In this document: positions 17,057-25,764 of the stretch, one piece after another
Numbering within the stretch: position 1 is the first letter of the stretch
Layout of the letters: each line of letters begins with the position of its first letter
DNA from: an uncultured Prevotellaceae bacterium
GTDB taxonomy: Bacteria; Bacteroidota; Bacteroidia; Bacteroidales; Bacteroidaceae
Assembly: GCA_902781315.1 (NCBI GenBank)
Contig: CACZIT010000022.1
Coordinates: 33,066-97,065, forward strand
DNA: 64,000 bases
Direction of reading: 5' to 3'
The notes under the pieces: model-generated
What the model saw: only the letters and a program-made list of their open reading frames with translations
Databases searched by the model: none
Told to the model about the DNA's origin: nothing
Position numbers and translations under genes: made by a program

Positions 17057-17739
17057 ACAAGACCGACCTTCTGCTCCAGATGCTGGAGCACCCACATGAC
17101 TACAGTGCCGCCGAATGGCAGCAGATACTCGAGGACAACGAGTGCCGCGAGCTCTACGAGCTGATGGCGAAGACGCGCGGTGCCCTCGACGCTGCCCGCG
17201 CCTGCGAGTTGCTCACCGACGAACAGATTGAAGCCGAGTGGCAACAGTCGTTCGAAATGGAAAATGGAGAATTGCTCATTGACAATTCTGACGAGCGCCC
17301 CCATTCTCAATTTTCCTCTTTCCAATTTCCATTCCGAAGGATTGCCGCCATCTTCATCGGAGTCCTCATGCTCTCTGGCATTGCGCTCGCTGCCATCCAC
17401 ATCGTGCGCCAGCAGGCAGCAGATAAGGCGAAGACAACGGCTCAGGAGATGCCGACAACGGCTTCACATCAGCCCGTCGTGCCTGCCGACACCATCAGCA
17501 CCGATACGGCTGCTGTCGCTGAGACCGTCGTCTTCGACAATGTGTCACTCGACAGCATTGCCAAGCGCATAGCCGCCTATCACCACCTGCCGATGGAGAT
17601 TGAAAACGACGAGGCCCGCCAGCTGCGTTTCTACTACGCGTGGAACCAGAAGGACGGCCTGCAGGAAGTAGTCGAGAAGTTGAACATGTTCGAGCACGTC
17701 ACGATGGTCGTCGAGAACGGAAAACTAATAGTCAGATGA
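17053..17739 (+). CDS. FecR-like anti-sigma factor with DUF4974-type C-terminus
   Basis: A 228-residue single-pass inner-membrane protein. The cytoplasmic part (1-95) would bind the sigma factor; the membrane helix is RIAAIFIGVLMLSGIALAAIHIV (about 96-116, listed here by its ends RIAAIF and AAIHIV); the periplasmic part ends in a DUF4974-type domain (VSLDSIAKRIAAYHHLPMEI, LNMFEHVTMVVENGKLIV). Residues about 67-94 (MENGELLIDN, PHSQFSSFQFPF) are encoded by an inverted repeat and look like an insertion just before the membrane helix. It is flanked by 4-bp overlaps with the sigma factor and receptor genes. With the receptor broken, its signal input may be lost. Confidence 0.82.
   Translation: MNKTDLLLQMLEHPHDYSAAEWQQILEDNECRELYELMAKTRGALDAARACELLTDEQIEAEWQQSFEMENGELLIDNSDERPHSQFSSFQFPFRRIAAIFIGVLMLSGIALAAIHIVRQQAADKAKTTAQEMPTTASHQPVVPADTISTDTAAVAETVVFDNVSLDSIAKRIAAYHHLPMEIENDEARQLRFYYAWNQKDGLQEVVEKLNMFEHVTMVVENGKLIVR
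17254..17334. repeat. Inverted repeat in frame inside the fecR-like gene
   Basis: Left arm gaaatggaaaatggagaatt (17254-17273) faces a right arm (17301-17334) built of cattctcaatttt and ccaatttccattc. The word composition (aatggaaaat) differs from that of flanking GC-rich codons, and the encoded Phe/Ser/Gln stretch is not typical of FecR proteins. Confidence 0.7.
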
Positions 17740-20192
17740 AGCATCTCGTCACCATTCTCATGCTCCTTTGCTGCCTTGCCCAGGTGCAGGCGCAGAAGAT
17801 TACGCGCAGCTACCGAAACGTAGCCATGCCCGAGGTGTTGCGCGACCTCAGCCAACTGTCGCCCGACTACACGGTCAGCTTCCTCTACAACGAGCTGGAA
17901 GACTTCCGCGTGACCACCACCATCCGTCACCAGTCGCTGCCCGACGCCATTCAGCAGGTCGTGGGGTTCTATCCCATCCGGGTCGTCAAGCGTGGAGAAA
18001 GGGAGCTCTACGTGGAGTGCACCCATAAGACCGACCGCCACCTGACGGGCACCATCGTCGACGAGCAGGGGCTTCCCGTGGCCTATGCCAACGTGGCCGT
18101 GATGAATGCTGCTGACTCTGCGCTGCTCAGCGGTGGCGTAAGCAACGAAAGCGGCTACTTCGCTATACCGATTGAGCAGACGGCCGTCCTTGCCCGCATC
18201 TCCTTCGTGGGCTACAAGACCGTGTGGCGGCAGAGCAGCCGTGAGCACCTCGGCACCATCCGCCTGCAGCCTGAGAGCTACACCATCAACGGCGTCACGG
18301 TGGAGGGTGAGCGTCCGAAGGTGAAGCTCGACGGCAACACGCTCGTCATGAACGTCGAAGGCACCGTGATGGAGCGCCTGGGCACAGCCGAGGATGTGCT
18401 CTCGCGCGTGCCGATGATTTCGAAGAAAGGCGACAGCTTCGAGATTCTGGGCAAGGGCGTGCCGCTCATCTACGTGAACAACCGAAAGCTTTCCGACCTG
18501 CAGGAACTGCGTAACATCCAGTCGGACTTCATCCGTTCGGTGGAGGTCGTGCAGAATCCCGGTGCACGCTACGATGCCACGGTGCAGGCGGTCATCGTCA
18601 TCCGTACCCGTCGGGCTGCCGGCGAGGGTCTGGGCGTGGAGCTGACGTCGTGGAGCCGCAAGAGCCACGGCTATCAGAACAACGAGCGCCTGAACCTGAC
18701 TTATCGCATGGGCCACCTGGAGCTCTTCGCCAACCTCTTCGGAGCCTACAACAAACGGTGGGAGACGGGCGAGTTCGAGCAAACCGTCTTTGCCGACACG
18801 TTGTGGGTAATTACCAACAAGCAGAGGGACAAGGTTTACAATCCATTCCTCGAAGGCCGCTTCGGCTTCAACTACCAGTTTAACGATAACAATTCTTTTG
18901 GCGGCTTCTATCAGAACACCTATGACTACGTGAAGACTTGGAGCGACTATGACGATGACCTGCAAGCCAATGGCGACATCTACGACCATTTGACAAACCA
19001 CAGCTTGAAACGAGCCAAGGGCATGCCGCTCCATCAGGTGAACCTTTACTTTGTAGGAAAGATGGGCAAGGCTGACATCGACTTCAATGCCGACTACTCC
19101 TTCCGCCATCAGCACAACCTCACCACGCAGCAGGAACTGAGCGAGGAGTACGACGACCGCGACGTCAGCATCGACAACCTGACGCGAAGCCGCATGATGG
19201 CAGAGAAACTTATCGTGAGCCATCCGCTGTGGAAAGGGCAGATAGAGGTTGGCGAGGAATTCACCTATACGCAGTGGACCAATGACTTCAAAAACCGAGA
19301 AGGCTACATCCGTGGAACTGCGGCAGCAACTAGGCCGCCTGCAACTGCAGGCCGGTCTGCGCTACGAGCACGTGGAGTCGGAATACTTCGTCAGCGGAGA
19401 GCGGCGCAATGACCAAAGCCGCTCGTACGACGGTTTGTTCCCGTCGCTGGCTGTCTCCACACAACTCCCCATGCGCGGGGAGGGAGCGGGAGTGGGGCTT
19501 TCACTCAGCTACTCCAAGCGCACCACGCGTCCGAGCTACTGGCAGCTGAGCAGCGATGTGGTCTACGAGAACCGGCTGAACATGCAGACGGGCAATCCCT
19601 ACCTGCAGCCCGTGAAGTATCATCAGTTCAACCTCACGGCGATGTGGCGATGGCTCTTCCTGAGCACCAACTTCACTCGCAGCATCGATCCGATCCTCTA
19701 CACGGCAGAGAGTCTGCCCGAGGACAGCAAGGTGAACTTCGTGACCTACAAGAACTACGACCATGCCGACTGGCTCACGGTCACGCTAGGCGCGCAGAAG
19801 AATGTAAAAATCAGTAGTGCTGCTACGTGGACACCACAATGGAACGTCATGCTGATGAAGCCGTGGTTCAAGTCGCAGTTCCTTGATGAAGAGAAGAGTT
19901 TCAATCGCCCGATGCTCGCCTTGCAGCTGGGCAACATCGTGGCAACGCCATGCTCTCCATCAGCGTCAGCAAAGACTTCTTCAAGCGTCGGCTGAACGTG
20001 AAGCTATCGGGCAACGACCTCTTCAATGGTGGCATCAACCGCTTCACGCTCTACAGCAACCGCATGATGTTCCAAAAGATGGAGGACAACGACTCGCGCC
20101 ACGTCTCGCTGTCGCTGCGCTACCGCTTCAACGTCACCCCGTCGCGCTATCGTGGCACCGGCGCCGGCAATGCCGAGAAGAACCGCCTGTGA
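17736..20192 (+). pseudogene. STN-domain outer membrane receptor (OMP beta-barrel family), two frameshifts
   Basis: Signal peptide MKHLVTILMLLCCLAQVQA; then a secretin/TonB short N-terminal-like domain (NVAMPEVLRDLSQL to ELYVEC), a CarboxypepD-regulatory-like domain (LTGTIVDEQGLPVAYANVAV), a plug-like part (VLSRVPMISKKGDSFEI) and barrel strands. The frame is lost near 19290-19294, where an A5 run read as A4 would restore TNDFKTEKATSVELRQQLG. It is lost again near 19941, where GG read as GGG restores IVGNAMLSISVSKDFF. Reading through both sites gives a complete receptor ending at 20192. The two homopolymer indels may be sequencing errors or recent inactivation. It is part of the sigma/FecR triad. 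Residues near 572-588 (LPMRGEGAGVG) are a half copy of the GC-rich palindrome. Confidence 0.82.
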
Positions 20193-20199
20193 AAAAATT

Positions 20200-20274
20200 G
20201 CGTTCCGCTGCAAAGATCCTTTTACCTGCTTCATCATTACAAAACCAAAGGAAAAAGCATCTTGCGCGGAACGC
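20200..20274. terminator. Large stem-loop at a convergent junction
   Basis: Left arm gcgttccgctgcaaagat (20200-20217) faces cttgcgcggaacgc (to 20274) with further AAAAGG/CCTTTT pairing. It lies between the receptor (+) and GH97 (-) 3' ends and may terminate in both directions, although T-runs are short. Confidence 0.5.
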
Positions 20275-20287
20275 CTATATTGATTTT

Positions 20288-22642
20288 TTACTTCGCCCTA
20301 AACGACACTGGGACGTTGTAGTGCACTCTGACCAAGTGGCCATTTTGCTTACCAGGGACCCAGCGGGGCATGCTCTTGATGAGGCGCACGGCTTCCTTGT
20401 CGCAGAGGGGAGAAAGGGCTTTCGTGACACAGACATTGCTGCGGGAGCCGTCTTTCTCGACGATAAAGCTAACTATAGTCCTACCAGACACGCATTCTTC
20501 GTCGGGATACTTTAAATTGCTCTCCAGAAAATCCTTCATGGCCACAAATCCACCAGGAAAGGAGGGCATCTGCTCGACAACTTCAAACACCTGCTCGGAA
20601 TCTATAGGACGAATGGGACCAGGGCCCTGCACCAGACGCAATGGTCCTTTTGAACCCGAAGCAGCCATCTGGCGCTTCATCTCCTTTGTAAGAAAAGGGG
20701 TCACCACACCTGCCCAGCCACCATTCCTTGCCATGTGGATGTTCACGTAGCTGGTGTTGTTGACATCGCTCACCTTTTTATTATAGTGCATAGCCTGATA
20801 GTCGGCACTCTTGCCGTCGCTGTAGGCCGTGAGCTGGTGCTTGCCCATGTCGAGGAAGTCGAGCTTCAGTGTGAGGTCGCGCGGCTCGCCGTTGGTGATG
20901 CCACCAATGAACCACTGCTCGCCCTTGCGTTTGGCCACGACGACATATTCGCCGGCCTTGGCAGCCAGACAGCGTGTCTCGTCCCACGTGGTGGGCACGC
21001 TGGCGATGTAGCGTGTGCAGTCGTCATTCTGATAGTAGCGCGTGGGGTTGTCGGCCAGCATCTGCAAACCACTCTCCAGCACCACGTAGAGTGCCATCTG
21101 GAAGCAGCGCGTGCCCATGGCAGCCGAATTGGGACGTTCTGACCGATAGTGCTCGGGCTGCATATTCAGCATGCCACCGGGCGTGAAGTCGGCAGCACCC
21201 ACGGCATTGCGGATGAAAGGCAGGAAAGTGGTGTTCTCAGGAACGCAACCGCCCATCTGCTCCAGACCGCGAACGCCTTCGTAGGAGATGAGGTTAGGAT
21301 ATTCCTGCTCCAGTCCCGAAGGCGTGAAGGCACCGTGGAAGTCCACGATGATCTTGTATTTCGCAGCCTCGGCCACCACGCGACGGTAGAAATCGTTCAT
21401 CCACTGGTCGGCGTGGTCCATGAAGTCGATCTTCACCGCCGTGATGCCCCATTCGGCATAGGTCTTGAAGAGCGTGTCGAAGTTCTGCTCAACGGCCAGC
21501 CACGGCAGCCAGAGAATGATTTTCACCCCGATGCTGTCGCAATACTTGATGAGGTCGGGCAGCCGCAGGTCGTCGTTGCCGTGGAAGGGGTCGCGCGTGC
21601 TCTTCGCCCAGCCCTCGTCCAGCAGGATGTACCTGATGCCGTAGTGGGCAGCGAAGTCGGCAAAGTAGCAGTAGGTCTCGTAGTTGCAGCCAGCCTTGAA
21701 GTCGACGTCGGGCCCAAAGGGGGCGGCACCGTTCCACCATTCCCACGACACCTGCCCGGGCTTTATCCACGACGTGTCGCCCAGCACGCTGCGGCGTGCC
21801 AACTGCACGGGCACGGTCTGCTCGATGAGTCCGCGCGAATTGGTCACCACGGCCCAGCGCCAGGGCAGCTGCTGGCCTTTGTGCAGGGCAATGTAGTCGC
21901 CCTCCTTCGTAATTCTCTCGCTGCGATCGCCGGCGGGTTCCCACTGCTCAGGATAGTTGGGGAACACAGCCTTCACGCCCTCGGCCTCGCCACGCAGGAA
22001 CATGTGGGGATAGTCGTTGACGTCGCTCTCGCCCACCAGCACCTGCTGGTCAGAGTCGTCGGCAGCCGAGAACAGGGCTGGCAGCGTGGCCAGATGTCCG
22101 CTGGCCTGCCATTCGGCGAGCGGCTTGTGCTGGTAGGGTTCCTCATACGAAGTGTTGAACGAGCCGCACGTCTGATAGTGGGCCACAAAGCCATCAGCAG
22201 GACGCATCACCACCTGCTCGCCATCTACCTTCGTCGTGGCACTCTTCGTCTTGGGCAACAGCCAGCGATAGGCCACGGCGTTGTCCATCACCCTGACCAC
22301 GAGTGCACTGCCGTCGCGGAACGTCACGGTGGCCTCGTTGTAGCGGTTCTTGATTTCGGCCTGCTTCAGCGGCACCACGGGGCGCAGCGTCTCGGCCACC
22401 GTGTTGCGCGTCACCTTGCTCACCTTGCCCTGCTTGCCGCACGACTTTCCGTTGGCAGTCAGCGCAATATCGTCGAAGGTGAACACCCGATGACCGCAGT
22501 TCTCAATCGTCAGCGACATGCTGGCACCAGTCTTCAGCGTGGCTGTCAGTCCGCCGGACTGTGCTGCCACTTTCACATCTTCGCCCCAAGCCGATACGAC
22601 AGCCACAAAGGCGAGCAACGTCGTCAATAAGGTTTTTCTCAT
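20288..22642 (-). CDS. Glycoside hydrolase family 97 enzyme fused to a C-terminal TonB domain
   Basis: A 784-residue exported protein; signal peptide MRKTLLTTLLAFVAVVSAWG. Residues about 25-680 form a GH97 enzyme (SusB-like): N-terminal super-sandwich, then the barrel with GQVSWEWWNGAAPFGPDV, YILLDEGWA, and GITAVKIDFMDHADQW, whose Asp may be the nucleophile of the retaining (alpha-galactosidase) branch. From about 685 follows a TonB C-terminal domain (FEVVEQMPSFPGGFVAMKDF, GRTIVSFIVEKDGS, SMPRWVPGKQNG). That domain normally occurs in inner-membrane TonB or BlaR-type proteins, so the fusion is odd. ATG 22642 is chosen by the signal peptide. It lies 47 bp downstream of the antiporter gene. Confidence 0.88.
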   Translation of the reverse strand: MRKTLLTTLLAFVAVVSAWGEDVKVAAQSGGLTATLKTGASMSLTIENCGHRVFTFDDIALTANGKSCGKQGKVSKVTRNTVAETLRPVVPLKQAEIKNRYNEATVTFRDGSALVVRVMDNAVAYRWLLPKTKSATTKVDGEQVVMRPADGFVAHYQTCGSFNTSYEEPYQHKPLAEWQASGHLATLPALFSAADDSDQQVLVGESDVNDYPHMFLRGEAEGVKAVFPNYPEQWEPAGDRSERITKEGDYIALHKGQQLPWRWAVVTNSRGLIEQTVPVQLARRSVLGDTSWIKPGQVSWEWWNGAAPFGPDVDFKAGCNYETYCYFADFAAHYGIRYILLDEGWAKSTRDPFHGNDDLRLPDLIKYCDSIGVKIILWLPWLAVEQNFDTLFKTYAEWGITAVKIDFMDHADQWMNDFYRRVVAEAAKYKIIVDFHGAFTPSGLEQEYPNLISYEGVRGLEQMGGCVPENTTFLPFIRNAVGAADFTPGGMLNMQPEHYRSERPNSAAMGTRCFQMALYVVLESGLQMLADNPTRYYQNDDCTRYIASVPTTWDETRCLAAKAGEYVVVAKRKGEQWFIGGITNGEPRDLTLKLDFLDMGKHQLTAYSDGKSADYQAMHYNKKVSDVNNTSYVNIHMARNGGWAGVVTPFLTKEMKRQMAASGSKGPLRLVQGPGPIRPIDSEQVFEVVEQMPSFPGGFVAMKDFLESNLKYPDEECVSGRTIVSFIVEKDGSRSNVCVTKALSPLCDKEAVRLIKSMPRWVPGKQNGHLVRVHYNVPVSFRAK

Positions 22643-22689
22643 ATTCAGGAAAGTTAAAGAAGTTAAGGTATATAAGGGAGTCAACTTTG

Positions 22690-23631
22690 TCACACCGCTC
22701 CCGCCACGAGCCACGTCATATAGCCGAGGAAGAGCACGGTGAGCACGGCACCCTCCCAGCGGGCCACGGTAAGCTTCGTGTAGGAGAACAGCCACAGCAG
22801 CAACACCGAACCCGTCATCATCGCGAAGTCGACGAGCGTGATGCCCTGCACCTGCATCGGGCAGATCAGGCCCGCAGCACCGAGGATGAGCAGGATGTTC
22901 AGCACGTTGGAGCCCAGCACATTGCCGATGGCGATGCCGCTGTTGCCCTTGCGGGCTGCCACCACACTCGTGGCGAGCTCAGGCAGCGACGTACCGCCGG
23001 CCACGATGGTCAGACCAATCACGGCCTCGCTCACGCCCAGCGTCTGGGCTACGCTGGTTGCGCCGTCGACGAAGATGTTCGAACCCACCACCAGGCAGGC
23101 CAGTCCCAGCACCAGCAGTCCTACCGACTTCAGTACCGAATAGCCGCGCGGCGCAGCCTGTTCCTGTTCGATGGCATGGCTACCCTTGGCGCCGCGCAGC
23201 GTCACCCACATGAAGGCCAGGAAGCCCACGAAGAGCAGCGCCGCATCTACGCGCGAGAGATTGCCGTCCATCAGCACCATCACCGTCAGCGCCACCGATG
23301 CCAGCAGGGCCACCGGCACGTCCTTCCTTACCGTGGAAGGCAGAATGGTCATCGGAGCCACCATCGCCGCCACGCCTACGATGAGCATGGCGTTGAAGAT
23401 GTTCGAGCCCACTACGTTACCCACAGCCAGGTCGGCGGTGCCTTTCAGTGCCGACACCAAGCTCACGCAGAACTCCGGTGCCGACGTGCCCAGTGCCACG
23501 ATGGTCAGTCCAATCACTATCTGCGGAATCTCCATCCGCTCTGCCAGAGCCACTGCGCCATCGGTCAGGCGGTCGGCTCCCCACAAGACCAGCACTACGC
23601 CGGCCACAATCATCAGAATGTTTACAATCAT
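22690..23631 (-). CDS. Calcium/sodium antiporter (CaCA family, YrbG-like)
   Basis: A 313-residue inner-membrane protein with two homologous halves of five helices. Each half carries the alpha-repeat signature: GLTIVALGTSAPEFCVSLVSA with GNVVGSNIFN in the first, GLTIVAGGTSLPELATSVVA with GNVLGSNVLN in the second. These acidic and polar positions line the cation site in the family. It exchanges Ca2+ for Na+ or H+. It is probably co-transcribed with the GH97 gene 47 bp downstream. Upstream, 23640-23730 is filled with taatgagtaatgag and ttacctattacc words. Confidence 0.92.
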   Translation of the reverse strand: MIVNILMIVAGVVLVLWGADRLTDGAVALAERMEIPQIVIGLTIVALGTSAPEFCVSLVSALKGTADLAVGNVVGSNIFNAMLIVGVAAMVAPMTILPSTVRKDVPVALLASVALTVMVLMDGNLSRVDAALLFVGFLAFMWVTLRGAKGSHAIEQEQAAPRGYSVLKSVGLLVLGLACLVVGSNIFVDGATSVAQTLGVSEAVIGLTIVAGGTSLPELATSVVAARKGNSGIAIGNVLGSNVLNILLILGAAGLICPMQVQGITLVDFAMMTGSVLLLWLFSYTKLTVARWEGAVLTVLFLGYMTWLVAGAV

Positions 23632-23734
23632 AATACTTTTTTAATGAGTAATGAGTAGTGAATAATGAGTAATGAGGCCCTGTCACCTGTTACTCTACTC
23701 AGTTACCTATTACCTGTTACCTATTACCTATTCC
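23632..23734. repeat. Mirrored low-complexity spacer
   Basis: taatgagtaatgag iterations are followed by ttacctattacctgttacc iterations and ctattccctattccc. The two word families are partly complementary. No promoter box is recognised. Confidence 0.6.
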
Positions 23735-24535
23735 CTATTCCCTATTCCCCCTCTGCCTCACCGCCTCAAAGAGCAGGATGGCGGCACTCACCGAGACGTT
23801 CAGCGAGTCCGTGATGCCCAGCATCGGGATGCGGATGTGGGCCGAAGCAGCGCGGCGCCACTGCTGCGTGAGTCCCGTGGCCTCTGTGCCCATCACGATA
23901 GCCGTGGGGCCACGCATGTCGGTGTCGTAGTAGAGTTCCGAGTCCTGCAGCTGAGCCGTGAGGATGCTGATGTCGTGTTCCTTGAGGAAGCGAATGCACT
24001 CCTCTGACGTGCAGGCCACCATCGGCATGCTGAACACCGCACCCGTAGAGGCACGGACGACGTTGGGGTTGTAGAGGTCGGTGAGCGGGTCGCACACCAC
24101 CACCGCCGTTGCTCCCGCAGCGTCGGCACTGCGCAGGATGGCACCCAGGTTGCCAGGCTTCTCCACGCTCTCCAGTACCACCAACAGCGGCGACGAGCCC
24201 AACTCGATATCCTCCAGCCGCAACTGCCGCGTGCGCACCTCGGCAATCACTCCTTCGGTGCTGCCGCGATAGGCCATGCGCTCGTACACCTTCGGCGAGA
24301 CCTCTATCACCTGATGGCATCTACTCCCCTCCCTCACAGGGAGGGGCAGGGGGGTGGGTCTGCTCCAAAACACCGTCTCCACCTCGAAGCCTGCCGCCAG
24401 ACAGCGCTCCAGTTCGCGGCGTCCTTCCACGACGAAGAGGCCCGCCTCTCGGCGTTCCAACGATTTCTGCTGCAGAGCCAGCAAGCGCTTCACCTTCGGG
24501 TTTTGCGCACTCGTGATGATGTTTTCAGTCTCCAT
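23735..24535 (-). CDS. TrmH/SpoU family RNA methyltransferase
   Basis: SAM-dependent 2'-O-methyltransferase of the SPOUT class acting on rRNA or tRNA. The N-terminal substrate-binding domain is ITSAQNPKVKRLLALQQKS and FVVEGRRELERCL. The knotted catalytic domain has the three SpoU motifs: ESVEKPGNLGAILRSADAAG, TAIVMGTEATGL and IPMLGITDSLNVSVSAAILL. ATG 24535 (METENI) is preferred over the GTG at 24541 because the promoter box ends at 24553. Residues about 58-71 (PTPLPLPVREGSR) are a half copy of the palindromic element inserted between the two domains. The exact RNA target is unknown. Confidence 0.9.
   Translation of the reverse strand: METENIITSAQNPKVKRLLALQQKSLERREAGLFVVEGRRELERCLAAGFEVETVFWSRPTPLPLPVREGSRCHQVIEVSPKVYERMAYRGSTEGVIAEVRTRQLRLEDIELGSSPLLVVLESVEKPGNLGAILRSADAAGATAVVVCDPLTDLYNPNVVRASTGAVFSMPMVACTSEECIRFLKEHDISILTAQLQDSELYYDTDMRGPTAIVMGTEATGLTQQWRRAASAHIRIPMLGITDSLNVSVSAAILLFEAVRQRGNRE
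24321..24360. repeat. Half palindromic element in frame inside the SpoU gene
   Basis: tcccctccctcacagggagg followed by ggcaggggggtgggtc matches one arm of the elements at 46578-46700 and 54607-54723. The encoded peptide PTPLPLPVREGSR parallels PTPLPLPWREGSN in the UvrA paralogue. Confidence 0.88.
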
Positions 24536-24552
24536 ATCCACTTATTCTGCTG

Positions 24553-24560
24553 CAAAGGTA
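24553..24560 (-). promoter_or_regulatory. Promoter -7 box TACCTTTG for the SpoU gene
   Basis: Reverse complement of caaaggta, 18 bp before ATG 24535, giving a very short leader. Confidence 0.65.
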
Positions 24561-24604
24561 CAAAAAAGTTTAGAGTTTTAAGTGATGAGTTATGATTATT
24601 TTTG

Positions 24605-24612
24605 TAACTTTG
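24605..24612 (+). promoter_or_regulatory. Promoter -7 box TAACTTTG for the DUF554 gene
   Basis: TAnnTTTG box 18 bp before ATG 24631; it rules out the longer frame starting at 24592. Confidence 0.65.
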
Positions 24613-24630
24613 CGGCAAGAAAACAAGAAT

Positions 24631-25434
24631 ATGATTGGAACCATCGTCAACACCTGTACCATTATCGCCGGAACGCTCGTAGGAGCCTTCCTCCATCGCG
24701 GCATCAAGGAGAAATACAAGGACATGCTTTACACCGGCCTCGGCCTGGCCAGTCTGGCCATCGGTCTGAACGCCACCGTACAGAACCTGCCGAAGAGCCA
24801 GTACCCCGTGCTCTTCATCGTGGCCATTGCCGTAGGCGGCGTACTCGGCACCTGGCTCGACATCGACGGGAGGTTTAAGAGGATTGTCAACAGAAAATCC
24901 ACGACACCCACCCCCAACCCCTCCCGAGGGGAGGGGAGTCTAAATACTCTAACTACAGATAACATCACCTCTAATGCTAATCAAGCTCCCCTCCCCTCGG
25001 GAGGGGCTGGGGGTGGGTATCGGGAATCCGGTTCCCTCGCCGACGGGCTCTCCACCGCCATCCTGCTCTACTGCATCGGCCCGCTGTCGATGCTCGGCCC
25101 CGTTATCTCAGCCCTGCAGGGCGACAACACGTTCCTCTTCACCAATGCCACGCTCGACTTCGTCTCCGCCACCATCTTCGCCTCTACCTACGGCCTGGGA
25201 ATGATACTGGCCGCTCCCGTGCTGTTCTGCTGGCAGGGCATGTTCTATCTCGTGGCGAAGATTTCAAGCGAAGCCGTGAGCGACGCCCTCATGTCGGAAC
25301 TCCTCATCGTTGGCGGCCTCCTCATCACTGCCTCCGGCCTCTCCCTGTTGAAGCTCAAGGACTGCAAGACCCTCAATCTTCTCCCCGCCCTCCTCGTGCC
25401 CGTGCTGTGGTTCCTCGTGAAAGCCCTTTGGTAG
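24631..25434 (+). CDS. DUF554 family membrane protein
   Basis: A 267-residue inner-membrane protein of unknown function. It begins MIGTIVNTCTIIAGTLVGAF and has about seven hydrophobic segments (VLFIVAIAVGGVLGTWLDI, LLYCIGPLSMLGPVIS, SATIFASTYGLGMIL, LLIVGGLLITASGLSLL). Residues about 90-130 (TPTPNPSRGEG to NQAPLPSGGAGGG) are a palindromic element in frame, placed in the hydrophilic loop before SLADGLSTAILL where the family is variable. The gene stands alone between a divergent SpoU gene and a convergent DUF5606 gene. DUF554 members have been proposed as transporters, but nothing here identifies a substrate. Confidence 0.88.
   Translation: MIGTIVNTCTIIAGTLVGAFLHRGIKEKYKDMLYTGLGLASLAIGLNATVQNLPKSQYPVLFIVAIAVGGVLGTWLDIDGRFKRIVNRKSTTPTPNPSRGEGSLNTLTTDNITSNANQAPLPSGGAGGGYRESGSLADGLSTAILLYCIGPLSMLGPVISALQGDNTFLFTNATLDFVSATIFASTYGLGMILAAPVLFCWQGMFYLVAKISSEAVSDALMSELLIVGGLLITASGLSLLKLKDCKTLNLLPALLVPVLWFLVKALW
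24902..25022. repeat. Palindromic element in frame inside the DUF554 gene
   Basis: Arms cacccccaacccctcccgag and its near-complement ctcgggaggggctgggggtg flank a loop containing tctaaatactc and gctaatcaagct. It is the same subfamily, orientation and reading frame as the fkp copy; both encode NQAPLPSGGAGGG. Confidence 0.93.
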
Positions 25435-25442
25435 CAATGCAT

Positions 25443-25640
25443 GCAGTTTCATAGCTTTCGCTTTCCATAAGCTATGCACCAGTTTCGCAACTTAACTTAA
25501 ATTGCTGAGCAAAATAAGTTAAATTACCGAGCAAAATAGCTCAATTTACAAGACAACCGCATAGTCCTAAGGCCCCTAGGACTAAATTACTTAATGTAAT
25601 AACCTCAAAAAAATGCAAACTTAGTAACTTCATCATTACC
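25443..25640. repeat. 22-bp periodic palindromic array B (convergent 3'-3' junction)
   Basis: At least seven 22-bp units. Neighbouring units carry mirrored cores: CATAGCTT then AAGCTATG; TAACTTAA then TAAGTTAA; TAGTCCTA then TAGGACTA. Units 3-5 begin gcaaaat or gcaact and share agttaaatt. It lies between the 3' ends of the DUF554 gene (+) and the DUF5606 gene (-). Confidence 0.8.
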
Positions 25641-25669
25641 TTGGTTAAAGAGACAAAAAAAGAGGGGCA

Positions 25670-25742
25670 ATGGGCTAGAGATTTTCCTGACTGCTAATCA
25701 TACAAAGCAGACAAGGCATTTCTCTTGCCCCTTGCCCCTCAC
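25670..25742. terminator. Stem-loop next to array B
   Basis: agaggggcaatgggc faces ttgccccttgcccctca across about 45 bp. It may terminate the DUF554 or DUF5606 transcript. No long T-run follows. Confidence 0.4.
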
Positions 25743-25764
25743 TCCTTACTCCTAAGGAGAGGCT

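Noticed and set aside
22643-22795. N-terminal extension of the GH97 gene
   Set aside because: It runs back into the antiporter gene and precedes a perfect signal peptide at 22642.
21149-23658. Two long plus-strand frames opposite GH97 and the antiporter
   Set aside because: Antisense shadows of well-supported genes.
25443-25640. Periodic arrays as CRISPR
   Set aside because: Unit is 22 bp with no constant repeat alternating with unique spacers, and no cas genes nearby.
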